A DNA stretch of 64,000 nt from Amia ocellicauda (GCF_036373705.1 NC_089851.1:60249850-60313849); one strand, 5' to 3'. Positions 1-12,234 are shown, numbered from the stretch's first letter. The notes: a model not told the origin generated them from the sequence alone. Program-made: numbers and translations.

Positions 1-110
1 CAGCCAACAGTATCTGAGGTTGAAAGACCTCCCTGGTGCAGAGGAGCCCAGAAGCCAAACATCGAGAGAGAACAAACGAACACTTCAGAGAATGCAAAGC
101 GGGGCCAAGC

Positions 111-182
111 GGGCTCGTCCGGGAGTTGAACCCGGGACCTCTCGCACCCGAAGCGAGAATCATACCCCTAGACCAACGAGCC
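111..182 (-). tRNA. tRNA-Pro (CGG), A-type copy 1
   Basis: The 72-nt cloverleaf starts GGCTCGTTGG and ends ACGAGCCC. The anticodon stem CTCGC/GCGAG closes loop TTCGGGT, giving anticodon CGG with U33 present. The T-arm CCGGG/CCCGG pairs fully and the B box reads GGTTCAACTCC. It matches vertebrate tRNA-Pro closely. No TTTT lies close downstream on the minus strand. It is the reference for the other A copies. Confidence 0.87.
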
Positions 183-494
183 AAGTTAACGGACGGTGTC
201 GCAGTTTATGCTGGGCAAGCACGTAACTGCTTGGGGCAGACCGGGAGACCTACGCTCACTGACTGATAGCATGGACTGTAGCGCTGAAGTGTCTTTCCAG
301 AACGGTAACCGTATCCCCAGTGAGACAGCACTGAGAGCATGGTTCAGCAGGCCCGCAAACAACTGAAAAGAATGCCTCTCCTTTGGTGCAGCTCAGGAGT
401 ACACGTTCAGCAAAGGTCTCCATAACAAGCCGCCAAACCACATTTCGTGCTCCTCCTCCTCCTCAACAACAACAACGAACTTGTAAAATACACA

Positions 495-510
495 TTTTCT
501 TTAAAGAAAA
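495..510. promoter_or_regulatory. 16-bp perfect palindrome TTTTCTTTAAAGAAAA, present in each half-unit
   Basis: Representative copy. The motif equals its own reverse complement, so both strands carry TTTT. On the minus strand, with the adjoining AAAACAAAAC, it is the first oligo-T run after each tRNA, about 146 nt downstream. It could act as a distant Pol III terminator; that function is inferred. Other copies lie at the same relative place throughout the array. Confidence 0.6.
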
Positions 511-660
511 CAAAACACACAGATGACAGTCTGATTTCCCATCAGCTATACAGGCAACAGTATCTGAGGTCGATAGCTCTCCCTTGTGCAGAGGAGCCCA
601 GAAGCCAGCCTTCAAGAGCAAATGAACGAACACTTCGGTGACTGCAAAGTGGGGCCAAGT

Positions 661-732
661 GGGCTCGTCCTGGAGTTGAACCCAGGGCCTCTCACACCCT
701 CAGCAAGAATCATACCCCTAGACCAACGAGCC
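661..732 (-). pseudogene. tRNA-Pro-like pseudogene, B-type copy 1
   Basis: Same 72-nt frame as the A copies, but the anticodon loop is TGAGGGT. The anticodon would be AGG, yet the almost universal U33 is G. The anticodon stem has two G-U pairs (CTTGC/GTGAG) and the T-stem has a G51-A63 mismatch plus a U50-G64 wobble. The first TTTT downstream on the minus strand is about 146 nt away, in the palindrome region. A decayed tRNA is the best reading. It is the reference for the other B copies. Confidence 0.8.
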
Positions 733-1238
733 AAGTTAACGGACAGTGTCGCAGTTTCTGCTGGGCAAGCGCGTAACTGATTGGGGCAGACCGGGAGACC
801 TACGCTTACTGACTGATAGCATGGACTGTAGCGCTGACGAGTCTTTCCAGAACGGTAACCGTATCCCCAGTGAGACAGCACTGAGAGCATGGTTCAGCAG
901 GCCTGCAAACAACTGAAAAGAATGCCTCTCCTTTGGTGCAGCTCAGGTGTACAGGTTCAACAAAGGTCTCCATAACAAGCCGGTAAACCACATTTCGTCC
1001 TCCTCCTCCTCAACAACACACTACATGTCCTCCTCCTCCTCAACAACAACAACAACGAACTTGTAAAATACACATTTTCTTTAAAGAAAACAAAACACAC
1101 AGATGGCAGTCTGACTTCCCATCACCTACACAGCCAACAGTATCTGAGGTTGAAAGACCTCCCTGGTGCAGAGGAGCCCAGAAGCCAAACATCGAGAGAA
1201 CAAACGAACACTTCGGTGACTGCAAAGTGGGGCCAAGT

Positions 1239-1310
1239 GGGCTCGTCCTGGAGTTGAACTCAGGGCCTCTCACACCCTCAGCAAGAATCATACCCCTAGA
1301 CCAACGAGCC
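1239..1310 (-). pseudogene. tRNA-Pro-like pseudogene, B-type sequence in an A position
   Basis: The flanks are A-type (CCAAACATCGAG upstream, TTTATGCTGGG downstream) but the tRNA is B-type with G33. An extra change adds an A52-C62 mismatch to the T-stem. This looks like a short conversion tract from B into A. Confidence 0.8.
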
Positions 1311-1788
1311 AAGTTAACAGACAGTGTCGCAGTTTATGCTGGGCAAGCACGTAACTGCTTGGGGCAGACCGGGAGACCTACGCTCACTGACTGATAGCAT
1401 GGACTGTAGCGCTGAAGTGTCTTTCCAGAACGGTAACCGTATCCCCAGTGAGACAGCACTGAGAGCATGGTTCAGCAGGCCCGCAAACAACTGAAAAGAA
1501 TGCCTCTCCTTTGGTGCAGCTCAGGAGTACACGTTCAGCAAAGGTCTCCATAACAAGCCGGCAAACCACATTTCGTGCTCCTCCTCCTCCTCAACAACAA
1601 CAACGAACTTGTAAAATACACATTTTCTTTAAAGAAAACAAAACACACAGATGACAGTCTGATTTCCCATCAGCTATACAGGCAACAGTATCTGAGGTCG
1701 ATAGCTCTCCCTTGTGCAGAGGAGCCCAGAAGCCAGCCTTCAAGAGCAAATGAACGAACACTTCGGTGACTGCAAAGTGGGGCCAAGT

Positions 1789-1860
1789 GGGCTCGTCCTG
1801 GAGTTGAACCCAGGGCCTCTCACACCCTCAGCAAGAATCATACCCCTAGACCAACGAGCC
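1789..1860 (-). pseudogene. tRNA-Pro-like pseudogene, B-type copy 2
   Basis: Identical in kind to the first B copy: G33, AGG anticodon and a damaged T-stem. Confidence 0.78.
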
Positions 1861-2169
1861 AAGTTAACGGACAGTGTCGCAGTTTCTGCTGGGCAAGCGC
1901 GTAACTGATTGGGGCAGACCGGGAGACCTACGCTTACTGACTGATAGCATGGACTGTAGCGCTGACGAGTCTTTCCAGAACGGTAACCGTATCCCCAGTG
2001 AGACAGCACTGAGAGCATGGTACAGCAGGCCTGCATACAACTGAAAAGAATGCCTCTCCTTTGGTGCAGCTCAGGTGTACAGGTTCAACAAAGGTCTCCA
2101 TAACAAGCCGGTAAACCACATTTCGTCCTCCTCCTCCTCAACAACACACTACATGTCCTCCTCCTCCTC

Positions 2170-2213
<44 letters not shown>

Positions 2214-2397
2214 CGAACTTGTAAAAACACATTTTCTTTAAAGAAAACAAAACACACAGATGGCAGTCTGACTTCCCATCACCTACACAGCCAACAGTAT
2301 CTGAGGTTGAAAGACCTCCCTGGTGCAGAGGAGCCCAGAAGCCAAACATCGAGAGAGAACAAACAAACGCTTCAGAGAATGCAAAGCGGGGCCAAGC

Positions 2398-2469
2398 GGG
2401 CTCGTCCGGGAGTTGAACCCGGGACCTCTCGCACCCGAAGCGAGAATCATACCCCTAGACCAACGAGCC
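2398..2469 (-). tRNA. tRNA-Pro (CGG), A-type copy
   Basis: Full A-type cloverleaf with intact T-stem and B box. The unit differs outside the tRNA (AAACAAACG). Confidence 0.85.
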
Positions 2470-2947
2470 AAGTTAACGGACGGTGTCACAGTTTATGCTG
2501 GGCAAGCACGTAACTGCTTGGGGCAGACCGGGAGACCTACGCTCACTGACTGATAGCATGGACTGTAGCGCTGAAGTGTCTTTCCAGAACGGTAACCGTA
2601 TCCCCAGTGAGACAGCACTGAGAGCATGGTTCAGCAGGCCCGCAAACAACTGAAAAGAATGCCTCTCCTTTGGTGCAGCTCAGGAGTACACGTTCAGCAA
2701 AGGTCTCCATAACAAGCCGGCAAACCACATTTCGTGCTCCTCCTCCTCCTCAACAACAACAACGAACTTGTAAAATACACATTTTCTTTAAAGAAAACAA
2801 AACACACAGATGACAGTCTGATTTCCCATCAGCTATACAGGCAACAGTATCTGAGGTCGATAGCTCTCCCTTGTGTAGAGGAGCCCAGAAGCCAGCCTTC
2901 AAGAGCAAATGAACGAACACTTCGGTGACTGCAAAGTGGGGCCAAGT

Positions 2948-3019
2948 GGGCTCGTCCTGGAGTTGAACCCAGGGCCTCTCACACCCTCAGCAAGAATCAT
3001 ACCCCTAGACCAACGAGCC
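2948..3019 (-). pseudogene. tRNA-Pro-like pseudogene, B-type copy 3
   Basis: B-type with G33. The unit shares the flank variant 'cttgtgtagag' with the next B unit only. Confidence 0.78.
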
Positions 3020-3328
3020 AAGTTAACGGACAGTGTCGCAGTTTCTGCTGGGCAAGCGCGTAACTGATTGGGGCAGACCGGGAGACCTACGCTTACTGAC
3101 TGATAGCATGGACTGTAGCGCTGACGAGTCTTTCCAGAACGGTAACCGTATCCCCAGTGAGACAGCACTGAGAGCATGGTTCAGCAGGCCTGCAAACAAC
3201 TGAAAAGAATGCCTCTCCTTTGGTGCAGCTCAGGTGTACAGGTTCAACAAAGGTCTCCATAACAAGCCGGTAAACCACATTTCGTCCTCCTCCTCCTCAA
3301 CAACACACTACATGTCCTCCTCCTCCTC

Positions 3329-3363
<35 letters not shown>

Positions 3364-3547
3364 CGAACTTGTAAAAACACATTTTCTTTAAAGAAAACAA
3401 AACACACAGATGGCAGTCTGACTTCCCATCACCTACACAGCCAACAGTATCTGAGGTTGAAAGACCTCCCTGGTGCAGAGGAGCCCAGAAGCCAAACATC
3501 GAGAGAGAACAAACAAACGCTTCAGAGAATGCAAAGCGGGGCCAAGC

Positions 3548-3619
3548 GGGCTCGTCCGGGAGTTGAACCCGGGACCTCTCGCACCCGAAGCGAGAATCAT
3601 ACCCCTAGACCAACGAGCC
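3548..3619 (-). tRNA. tRNA-Pro (CGG), A-type copy
   Basis: Full A-type cloverleaf. The unit is nearly identical to the preceding one, including the variant 'ggtgtcacag' next to the tRNA. Confidence 0.85.
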
Positions 3620-4097
3620 AAGTTAACGGACGGTGTCACAGTTTATGCTGGGCAAGCACGTAACTGCTTGGGGCAGACCGGGAGACCTACGCTCACTGAC
3701 TGATAGCATGGACTGTAGCGCTGAAGTGTCTTTCCAGAACGGTAACCGTATCCCCAGTGAGACAGCACTGAGAGCATGGTTCAGCAGGCCCGCAAACAAC
3801 TGAAAAGAATGCTTCTCCTTTGGTGCAGCTCAGGAGTACACGTTCAGCAAAGGTCTCCATAACAAGCCGGCAAACCACATTTCGTGCTCCTCCTCCTCCT
3901 CAACAACAACAACGAACTTGTAAAATACACATTTTCTTTAAAGAAAACAAAACACACAGATGACAGTCTGATTTCCCATCAGCTATACAGGCAACAGTAT
4001 CTGAGGTCGATAGCTCTCCCTTGTGTAGAGGAGCCCAGAAGCCAGCCTTCAAGAGCAAATGAACGAACACTTCGGTGACTGCAAAGTGGGGCCAAGT

Positions 4098-4169
4098 GGG
4101 CTCGTCCTGGAGTTGAACCCAGGGCCTCTCACACCCTCAGCAAGAATCATACCCCTAGACCAACGAGCC
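4098..4169 (-). pseudogene. tRNA-Pro-like pseudogene, B-type copy 4
   Basis: B-type with G33. Shares 'cttgtgtagag' with the previous B unit. Confidence 0.78.
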
Positions 4170-4691
4170 AAGTTAACGGACAGTGTCGCAGTTTCTGCTG
4201 GGCAAGCGCGTAACTGATTGGGGCAGACCGGGAGACCTACGCTTACTGACTGATAGCATGGACTGTAGCGCTGACGAGTCTTTCCAGAACGGTAACCGTA
4301 TCCCCAGTGAGACAGCACTGAGAGCATGGTTCAGCAGGCCTGCAAACAACTGAAAAGAATGCCTCTCCTTTGGTGCAGCTCAGGTGTACAGGTTCAACAA
4401 AGGTCTCCATAACAAGCCGGTAAACCACATTTCGTCCTCCTCCTCCTCAACAACACACTACATGTCCTCCTCCTCCTCAACAACAACAACAACAACAACA
4501 ACAACAACGAACTTGTAAAAACACATTTTCTTTAAAGAAAACAAAACACACAGATGGCAGTCTGACTTCCCATCACCTACACAGCCAACAGTATCTGAGG
4601 TTGAAAGACCTCCCTGGTGCAGAGGAGCCCAGAAGCCAAACATCGAGAGAGAACAAACGAACGCTTCAGAGAATGCAAAGCGGGGCCAAGC

Positions 4692-4763
4692 GGGCTCGTC
4701 CGGGAGTTGAACCCAGGACCTCTCGCACCCGAAGCGAGAATCATACCCCTAGACCAACGAGCC
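4692..4763 (-). tRNA. tRNA-Pro (CGG), A-type copy with one wobble
   Basis: A-type, but the T-stem reads CTGGG/CCCGG, leaving a U50-G64 wobble. B box and U33 are intact. Confidence 0.82.
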
Positions 4764-5241
4764 AAGTTAACGGACGGTGTCGCAGTTTATGCTGGGCAAG
4801 CACGTAACTGCTTGGGGCAGACCGGGAGACCTACGCTCACTGACTGATAGCATGGACTGTAGCGCTGAAGTGTCTTTCCAGAACGGTAACCGTATCCCCA
4901 GTGAGACAGCACTGAGAGCATGGTTCAGCAGGCCCGCAAACAACTGAAAAGAATGCCTCTCCTTTGGTGCAGCTCAGGAGTACACGTTCAGCAAAGGTCT
5001 CCATAACAAGCCGGCAAACCACATTTCGTGCTCCTCCTCCTCCTCAACAACAACAACGAACTTGTAAAATACACATTTTCTTTAAAGAAAACAAAACACA
5101 CAGATGACAGTCTGATTTCCCATCAGCTATACAGGCAACAGTATCTGAGGTCGATAGCTCTCCCTTGTGCAGAGGAGCCCAGAAGCCAGCCTTCAAGAGC
5201 AAATGAACAAACACTTCGGTGACTGCAAAGTGGGGCCAAGT

Positions 5242-5313
5242 GGGCTCGTCCTGGAGTTGAACCCAGGGCCTCTCACACCCTCAGCAAGAATCATACCCCT
5301 AGACCAACGAGCC
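5242..5313 (-). pseudogene. tRNA-Pro-like pseudogene, B-type copy 5
   Basis: B-type with G33. Its upstream plus-strand flank carries 'aaatgaacaaac'. Confidence 0.78.
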
Positions 5314-5622
5314 AAGTTAACGGACAGTGTCGCAGTTTCTGCTGGGCAAGCGCGTAACTGATTGGGGCAGACCGGGAGACCTACGCTTACTGACTGATAG
5401 CATGGACTGTAGCGCTGACGAGTCTTTCCAGAACGGTAACCGTATCCCCAGTGAGACAGCACTGAGAGCATGGTTCAGCAGGCCTGCAAACAACTGAAAA
5501 GAATGCCTCTCCTTTGGTGCAGCTCAGGTGTACAGGTTCAACAAAGGTCTCCATAACAAGCCGGTAAACCACATTTCGTCCTCCTCCTCCTCAACAACAC
5601 ACTACATGTCCTCCTCCTCCTC

Positions 5623-5660
<38 letters not shown>

Positions 5661-5844
5661 CGAACTTGTAAAAACACATTTTCTTTAAAGAAAACAAAAC
5701 ACACAGATGGCAGTCTGACTTCCCATCACCTACACAGCCAACAGTATCTGAGGTTGAAAGACCTCCCTGGTGCAGAGGAGCCCAGAAGCCAAACATCGAG
5801 AGAGAACAAACGAACACTTCAGAGATTGCAAAGCGGGGCCAAGC

Positions 5845-5916
5845 GGGCTCGTCCGGGAGTTGAACCCGGGACCTCTCGCACCCGAAGCGAGAATCATACC
5901 CCTAGACCAACGAGCC
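5845..5916 (-). tRNA. tRNA-Pro (CGG), A-type copy
   Basis: Full A-type cloverleaf with intact T-stem. The flanks have private changes ('agagattgc', 'aacggagggt'). Confidence 0.85.
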
Positions 5917-6394
5917 AAGTTAACGGAGGGTGTCGCAGTTTATGCTGGGCAAGCACGTAACTGCTTGGGGCAGACCGGGAGACCTACGCTCACTGACTGA
6001 TAGCATGGACTGTAGCGCTGAAGTGTCTTTCCAGAACGGTAACCGTATCCCCAGTGAGACAGCACTGAGAGCATGGTTCAGCAGGCCCGCAAACAACTGA
6101 AAAGAATGCCTCTCCTTTGGTGCAGCTCAGGAGTACACGTTCAGCAAAGGTCTCCATAACAAGCCGGCAAACCACATTTCGTGCTCCTCCTCCTCCTCAA
6201 CAACAACAACGAACTTGTAAAATACACATTTTCTTTAAAGAAAACAAAACACACAGATGACAGTCTGATTTCCCATCAGCTATACAGGCAACAGTATCTG
6301 AGGTCGATAGCTCTCCCTTGTGCAGAGGAGCCCAGAAGCCAGCCTTCAAGAGCAAATGAACGAACACTTCGGTGACTGCAAAGTGGGGCCAAGT

Positions 6395-6466
6395 GGGCTC
6401 GTCCTGGAGTTGAACCCAGGGCCTCTCACACCCTCAGCAAGAATCATACCCCTAGACCAACGAGCC
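6395..6466 (-). pseudogene. tRNA-Pro-like pseudogene, B-type copy 6
   Basis: B-type with G33. The spacer just 5' of the tRNA has the private change 'aagcgcataac'. Confidence 0.78.
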
Positions 6467-6991
6467 AAGTTAACGGACAGTGTCGCAGTTTCTGCTGGGC
6501 AAGCGCATAACTGATTGGGGCAGACCGGGAGACCTACGCTTACTGACTGATAGCATGGACTGTAGCGCTGACGAGTCTTTCCAGAACGGTAACCGTATCC
6601 CCAGTGAGACAGCACTGAGAGCATGGTTCAGCAGGCCTGCAAACAACTGAAAAGAATGCCTCTCCTTTGGTGCAGCTCAGGTGTACAGGTTCAACAAAGG
6701 TCTCCATAACAAGCCGGTAAACCACATTTCGTCCTCCTCCTCCTCAACAACACACTACATGTCCTCCTCCTCCTCAACAACAACAACAACAACAACAACA
6801 ACAACGACGAACTTGTAAAAACACATTTTCTTTAAAGAAAACAAAACACACAGATGGCAGTCTGACTTCCCATCACCTACACAGCCAACAGTATCTGAGG
6901 TTGAAAGACCTCCCTGGTGCAGAGGAGCCCAGAAGCCAAACATCGAGATAGAACAAACGAACGCTTCAGAGAATGCAAAGCGGGGCCAAGC

Positions 6992-7063
6992 GGGCTCGTC
7001 CGGGAGTTGAAACCGGGACCTCTCGCACCCGAAGCGAGAATCATACCCCTAGACCAACGAGCC
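6992..7063 (-). tRNA. tRNA-Pro (CGG), A-type with B-box change
   Basis: A-type and CGG, but the T-stem reads CCGGT/CCCGG. The invariant G53 is replaced by U, unpairing the base next to the T-loop and changing the B box to GTTTCAACTCC. It is the first of nine consecutive A copies with this change. Pol III activity and tRNA stability are likely reduced. Confidence 0.65.
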
Positions 7064-7541
7064 AAGTTAACGGACGGTGTCGCAGTTTATGCTGGGCAAG
7101 CACGTAACTGCTTGGGGCAGACCGGGAGACCTACGCTCACTGACTGATAGCATGGACTGTAGCGCTGAAGTGTCTTTCCAGAACGGTAACCGTATCCCCA
7201 GTGAGACAGCACTGAGAGCATGGTTCAGCAGGCCCGCAAACAACTGAAAAGAATGCCTCTCCTTTGGTGCAGCTCAGGAGTACACGTTCAGCAAAGGTCT
7301 CCATAACAAGCCGGCAAACCACATTTCGTGCTCCTCCTCCTCCTCAACAACAACAACGAACTTGTAAAATACACATTTTCTTTAAAGAAAACAAAACACA
7401 CAGATGACAGTCTGATTTCCCATCAGCTATACAGGCAACAGTATCTGAGGTCGATAGCTCTCCCTTGTGCAGAGGAGCCCAGAAGCCAGCCTTCAAGAGC
7501 AAATGAACGAACACTTCGGTGACTGCAAAGTGGGGCCAAGT

Positions 7542-7613
7542 GGGCTCGTCCTGGAGTTGAACCCAGGGCCTCTCACACCCTCAGCAAGAATCATACCCCT
7601 AGACCAACGAGCC
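7542..7613 (-). pseudogene. tRNA-Pro-like pseudogene, B-type copy 7
   Basis: B-type with G33. It is followed by one of the two longest (CAA)n tracts. Confidence 0.78.
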
Positions 7614-7921
7614 AAGTTAACGGACAGTGTCGCAGTTTCTGCTGGGCAAGCGCGTAACTGATTGGGGCAGACCGGGAGACCTACGCTTACTGACTGATAG
7701 CATGGACTGTAGCGCTGACGAGTCTTTCCAGAACGGTAACCGTATCCCCAGTGAGACAGCACTGAGAGCATGGTTCAGCAGGCCTGCAAACAACTGAAAA
7801 GAATGCCTCTCCTTTGGTGCAGCTCAGGTGTACAGGTTCAACAAAGGTCTCCATAACAAGCCGGTAAACCACATTTCGTCCTCCTCCTCCTCAACAACAC
7901 ACTACATGTCCTCCTCCTCCT

Positions 7922-7922
7922 C

Positions 7923-7993
<71 letters not shown>

Positions 7994-7994
7994 C
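7922..7994. repeat. (CAA)n microsatellite, long allele
   Basis: About 24 CAA triplets follow a (TCC)n run. Other units have about 4 to 20 triplets at the same place, so this tract largely sets unit length; differences between units are multiples of three. Confidence 0.95.
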
Positions 7995-8180
7995 GACGAA
8001 CTTGTAAAAACACATTTTCTTTAAAGAAAACAAAACACACAGATGGCAGTCTGACTTCCCATCACCTACACAGCCAACAGTATCTGAGGTTGAAAGACCT
8101 CCCTGGTGCAGAGGAGCCCAGAAGCCAAACATCGAGATAGAACAAACGAACGCTTCAGAGAATGCAAAGCGGGGCCAAGC

Positions 8181-8252
8181 GGGCTCGTCCGGGAGTTGAA
8201 ACCGGGACCTCTCGCACCCGAAGCGAGAATCATACCCCTAGACCAACGAGCC
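8181..8252 (-). tRNA. tRNA-Pro (CGG), A-type with B-box change
   Basis: Carries the G53-to-U change; otherwise A-type. Confidence 0.65.
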
Positions 8253-8730
8253 AAGTTAACGGACGGTGTCGCAGTTTATGCTGGGCAAGCACGTAACTGC
8301 TTGGGGCAGACCGGGAGACCTACGCTCACTGACTGATAGCATGGACTGTAGCGCTGAAGTGTCTTTCCAGAACGGTAACCGTATCCCCAGTGAGACAGCA
8401 CTGAGAGCATGGTTCAGCAGGCCCGCAAACAACTGAAAAGAATGCCTCTCCTTTGGTGCAGCTCAGGAGTACACGTTCAGCAAAGGTCTCCATAACAAGC
8501 CGGCAAACCACATTTCGTGCTCCTCCTCCTCCTCAACAACAACAACGAACTTGTAAAATACACATTTTCTTTAAAGAAAACAAAACACACAGATGACAGT
8601 CTGATTTCCCATCAGCTATACAGGCAACAGTATCTGAGGTCGATAGCTCTCCCTTGTGCAGAGGAGCCCAGAAGCCAGCCTTCAAGAGCAAATGAACGAA
8701 CACTTCGGTGACTGCAAAGTGGGGCCAAGT

Positions 8731-8802
8731 GGGCTCGTCCTGGAGTTGAACCCAGGGCCTCTCACACCCTCAGCAAGAATCATACCCCTAGACCAACGAG
8801 CC
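8731..8802 (-). pseudogene. tRNA-Pro-like pseudogene, B-type copy 8
   Basis: B-type with G33. Its half-unit has the variant 'catttcttcc' that marks every second unit in the array centre. Confidence 0.78.
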
Positions 8803-9111
8803 AAGTTAACGGACAGTGTCGCAGTTTCTGCTGGGCAAGCGCGTAACTGATTGGGGCAGACCGGGAGACCTACGCTTACTGACTGATAGCATGGACTGTA
8901 GCGCTGACGAGTCTTTCCAGAACGGTAACCGTATCCCCAGTGAGACAGCACTGAGAGCATGGTTCAGCAGGCCTGCAAACAACTGAAAAGAATGCCTCTC
9001 CTTTGGTGCAGCTCAGGTGTACAGGTTCAACAAAGGTCTCCATAACAAGCCGGTAAACCACATTTCTTCCTCCTCCTCCTCAACAACACACTACATGTCC
9101 TCCTCCTCCTC

Positions 9112-9164
<53 letters not shown>

Positions 9165-9351
9165 CGACGAACTTGTAAAAACACATTTTCTTTAAAGAAA
9201 ACAAAACACACAGATGGCAGTCTGACTTCCCATCACCTACACAGCCAACAGTATCTGAGGTTGAAAGACCTCCCTGGTGCAGAGGAGCCCAGAAGCCAAA
9301 CATCGAGATAGAACAAACGAACGCTTCAGAGAATGCAAAGCGGGGCCAAGC

Positions 9352-9423
9352 GGGCTCGTCCGGGAGTTGAAACCGGGACCTCTCGCACCCGAAGCGAGAA
9401 TCATACCCCTAGACCAACGAGCC
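9352..9423 (-). tRNA. tRNA-Pro (CGG), A-type with B-box change
   Basis: G53-to-U copy, with acceptor arm ACGAGCC unchanged. Confidence 0.65.
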
Positions 9424-9901
9424 AAGTTAACGGACGGTGTCGCAGTTTATGCTGGGCAAGCACGTAACTGCTTGGGGCAGACCGGGAGACCTACGCTCAC
9501 TGACTGATAGCATGGACTGTAGCGCTGAAGTGTCTTTCCAGAACGGTAACCGTATCCCCAGTGAGACAGCACTGAGAGCATGGTTCAGCAGGCCCGCAAA
9601 CAACTGAAAAGAATGCCTCTCCTTTGGTGCAGCTCAGGAGTACACGTTCAGCAAAGGTCTCCATAACAAGCCGGCAAACCACATTTCGTGCTCCTCCTCC
9701 TCCTCAACAACAACAACGAACTTGTAAAATACACATTTTCTTTAAAGAAAACAAAACACACAGATGACAGTCTGATTTCCCATCAGCTATACAGGCAACA
9801 GTATCTGAGGTCGATAGCTCTCCCTTGTGCAGAGGAGCCCAGAAGCCAGCCTTCAAGAGCAAATGAACGAACACTTCGGTGACTGCAAAGTGGGGCCAAG
9901 T

Positions 9902-9973
9902 GGGCTCGTCCTGGAGTTGAACCCAGGGCCTCTCACACCCTCAGCAAGAATCATACCCCTAGACCAACGAGCC
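9902..9973 (-). pseudogene. tRNA-Pro-like pseudogene, B-type copy 9
   Basis: B-type with G33, in a 'catttcgtcc' half-unit. Confidence 0.78.
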
Positions 9974-10282
9974 AAGTTAACGGACAGTGTCGCAGTTTCT
10001 GCTGGGCAAGCGCGTAACTGATTGGGGCAGACCGGGAGACCTACGCTTACTGACTGATAGCATGGACTGTAGCGCTGACGAGTCTTTCCAGAACGGTAAC
10101 CGTATCCCCAGTGAGACAGCACTGAGAGCATGGTTCAGCAGGCCTGCAAACAACTGAAAAGAATGCCTCTCCTTTGGTGCAGCTCAGGTGTACAGGTTCA
10201 ACAAAGGTCTCCATAACAAGCCGGTAAACCACATTTCGTCCTCCTCCTCCTCAACAACACACTACATGTCCTCCTCCTCCTC

Positions 10283-10332
<50 letters not shown>

Positions 10333-10519
10333 CGACGAACTTGTAAAAACACATTTTCTTTAAAGAAAACAAAACACACAGATGGCAGTCTGACTTCCCA
10401 TCACCTACACAGCCAACAGTATCTGAGGTTGAAAGACCTCCCTGGTGCAGAGGAGCCCAGAAGCCAAACATCGAGATAGAACAAACGAACGCTTCAGAGA
10501 ATGCAAAGCGGGGCCAAGC

Positions 10520-10591
10520 GGGCTCATCCGGGAGTTGAAACCGGGACCTCTCGCACCCGAAGCGAGAATCATACCCCTAGACCAACGAGCC
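10520..10591 (-). tRNA. tRNA-Pro (CGG), A-type with B-box and acceptor changes
   Basis: G53-to-U plus C67-to-U in the acceptor arm (ATGAGCC), which makes a G6-U67 wobble. This second change recurs in alternate units. Confidence 0.63.
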
Positions 10592-11069
10592 AAGTTAACG
10601 GACGGTGTCGCAGTTTATGCTGGGCAAGCACGTAACTGCTTGGGGCAGACCGGGAGACCTACGCTCACTGACTGATAGCATGGACTGTAGCGCTGAAGTG
10701 TCTTTCCAGAACGGTAACCGTATCCCCAGTGAGACAGCACTGAGAGCATGGTTCAGCAGGCCCGCAAACAACTGAAAAGAATGCCTCTCCTTTGGTGCAG
10801 CTCAGGAGTACACGTTCAGCAAAGGTCTCCATAACAAGCCGGCAAACCACATTTCGTGCTCCTCCTCCTCCTCAACAACAACAACGAACTTGTAAAATAC
10901 ACATTTTCTTTAAAGAAAACAAAACACACAGATGACAGTCTGATTTCCCATCAGCTATACAGGCAACAGTATCTGAGGTCGATAGCTCTCCCTTGTGCAG
11001 AGGAGCCCAGAAGCCAGCCTTCAAGAGCAAATGAACGAACACTTCGGTGACTGCAAAGTGGGGCCAAGT

Positions 11070-11141
11070 GGGCTCGTCCTGGAGTTGAACCCAGGGCCTC
11101 TCACACCCTCAGCAAGAATCATACCCCTAGACCAACGAGCC
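11070..11141 (-). pseudogene. tRNA-Pro-like pseudogene, B-type copy 10
   Basis: B-type with G33, in a 'catttcttcc' half-unit. Confidence 0.78.
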
Positions 11142-11450
11142 AAGTTAACGGACAGTGTCGCAGTTTCTGCTGGGCAAGCGCGTAACTGATTGGGGCAGAC
11201 CGGGAGACCTACGCTTACTGACTGATAGCATGGACTGTAGCGCTGACGAGTCTTTCCAGAACGGTAACCGTATCCCCAGTGAGACAGCACTGAGAGCATG
11301 GTTCAGCAGGCCTGCAAACAACTGAAAAGAATGCCTCTCCTTTGGTGCAGCTCAGGTGTACAGGTTCAACAAAGGTCTCCATAACAAGCCGGTAAACCAC
11401 ATTTCTTCCTCCTCCTCCTCAACAACACACTACATGTCCTCCTCCTCCTC

Positions 11451-11497
<47 letters not shown>

Positions 11498-11684
11498 CGA
11501 CGAACTTGTAAAAACACATTTTCTTTAAAGAAAACAAAACACACAGATGGCAGTCTGACTTCCCATCACCTACACAGCCAACAGTATCTGAGGTTGAAAG
11601 ACCTCCCTGGTGCAGAGGAGCCCAGAAGCCAAACATCGAGATAGAACAAACGAACGCTTCAGAGAATGCAAAGCGGGGCCAAGC

Positions 11685-11756
11685 GGGCTCGTCCGGGAGT
11701 TGAAACCGGGACCTCTCGCACCCGAAGCGAGAATCATACCCCTAGACCAACGAGCC
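11685..11756 (-). tRNA. tRNA-Pro (CGG), A-type with B-box change
   Basis: G53-to-U copy with C67 kept. Confidence 0.65.
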
Positions 11757-12234
11757 AAGTTAACGGACGGTGTCGCAGTTTATGCTGGGCAAGCACGTAA
11801 CTGCTTGGGGCAGACCGGGAGACCTACGCTCACTGACTGATAGCATGGACTGTAGCGCTGAAGTGTCTTTCCAGAACGGTAACCGTATCCCCAGTGAGAC
11901 AGCACTGAGAGCATGGTTCAGCAGGCCCGCAAACAACTGAAAAGAATGCCTCTCCTTTGGTGCAGCTCAGGAGTACACGTTCAGCAAAGGTCTCCATAAC
12001 AAGCCGGCAAACCACATTTCGTGCTCCTCCTCCTCCTCAACAACAACAACGAACTTGTAAAATACACATTTTCTTTAAAGAAAACAAAACACACAGATGA
12101 CAGTCTGATTTCCCATCAGCTATACAGGCAACAGTATCTGAGGTCGATAGCTCTCCCTTGTGCAGAGGAGCCCAGAAGCCAGCCTTCAAGAGCAAATGAA
12201 CGAACACTTCGGTGACTGCAAAGTGGGGCCAAGT

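Noticed and set aside
661-732. B-type copies as functional tRNA-Pro(AGG) genes
   Set aside because: Loss of U33 and the T-stem mismatch make this unlikely, although the anticodon triplet itself is AGG.
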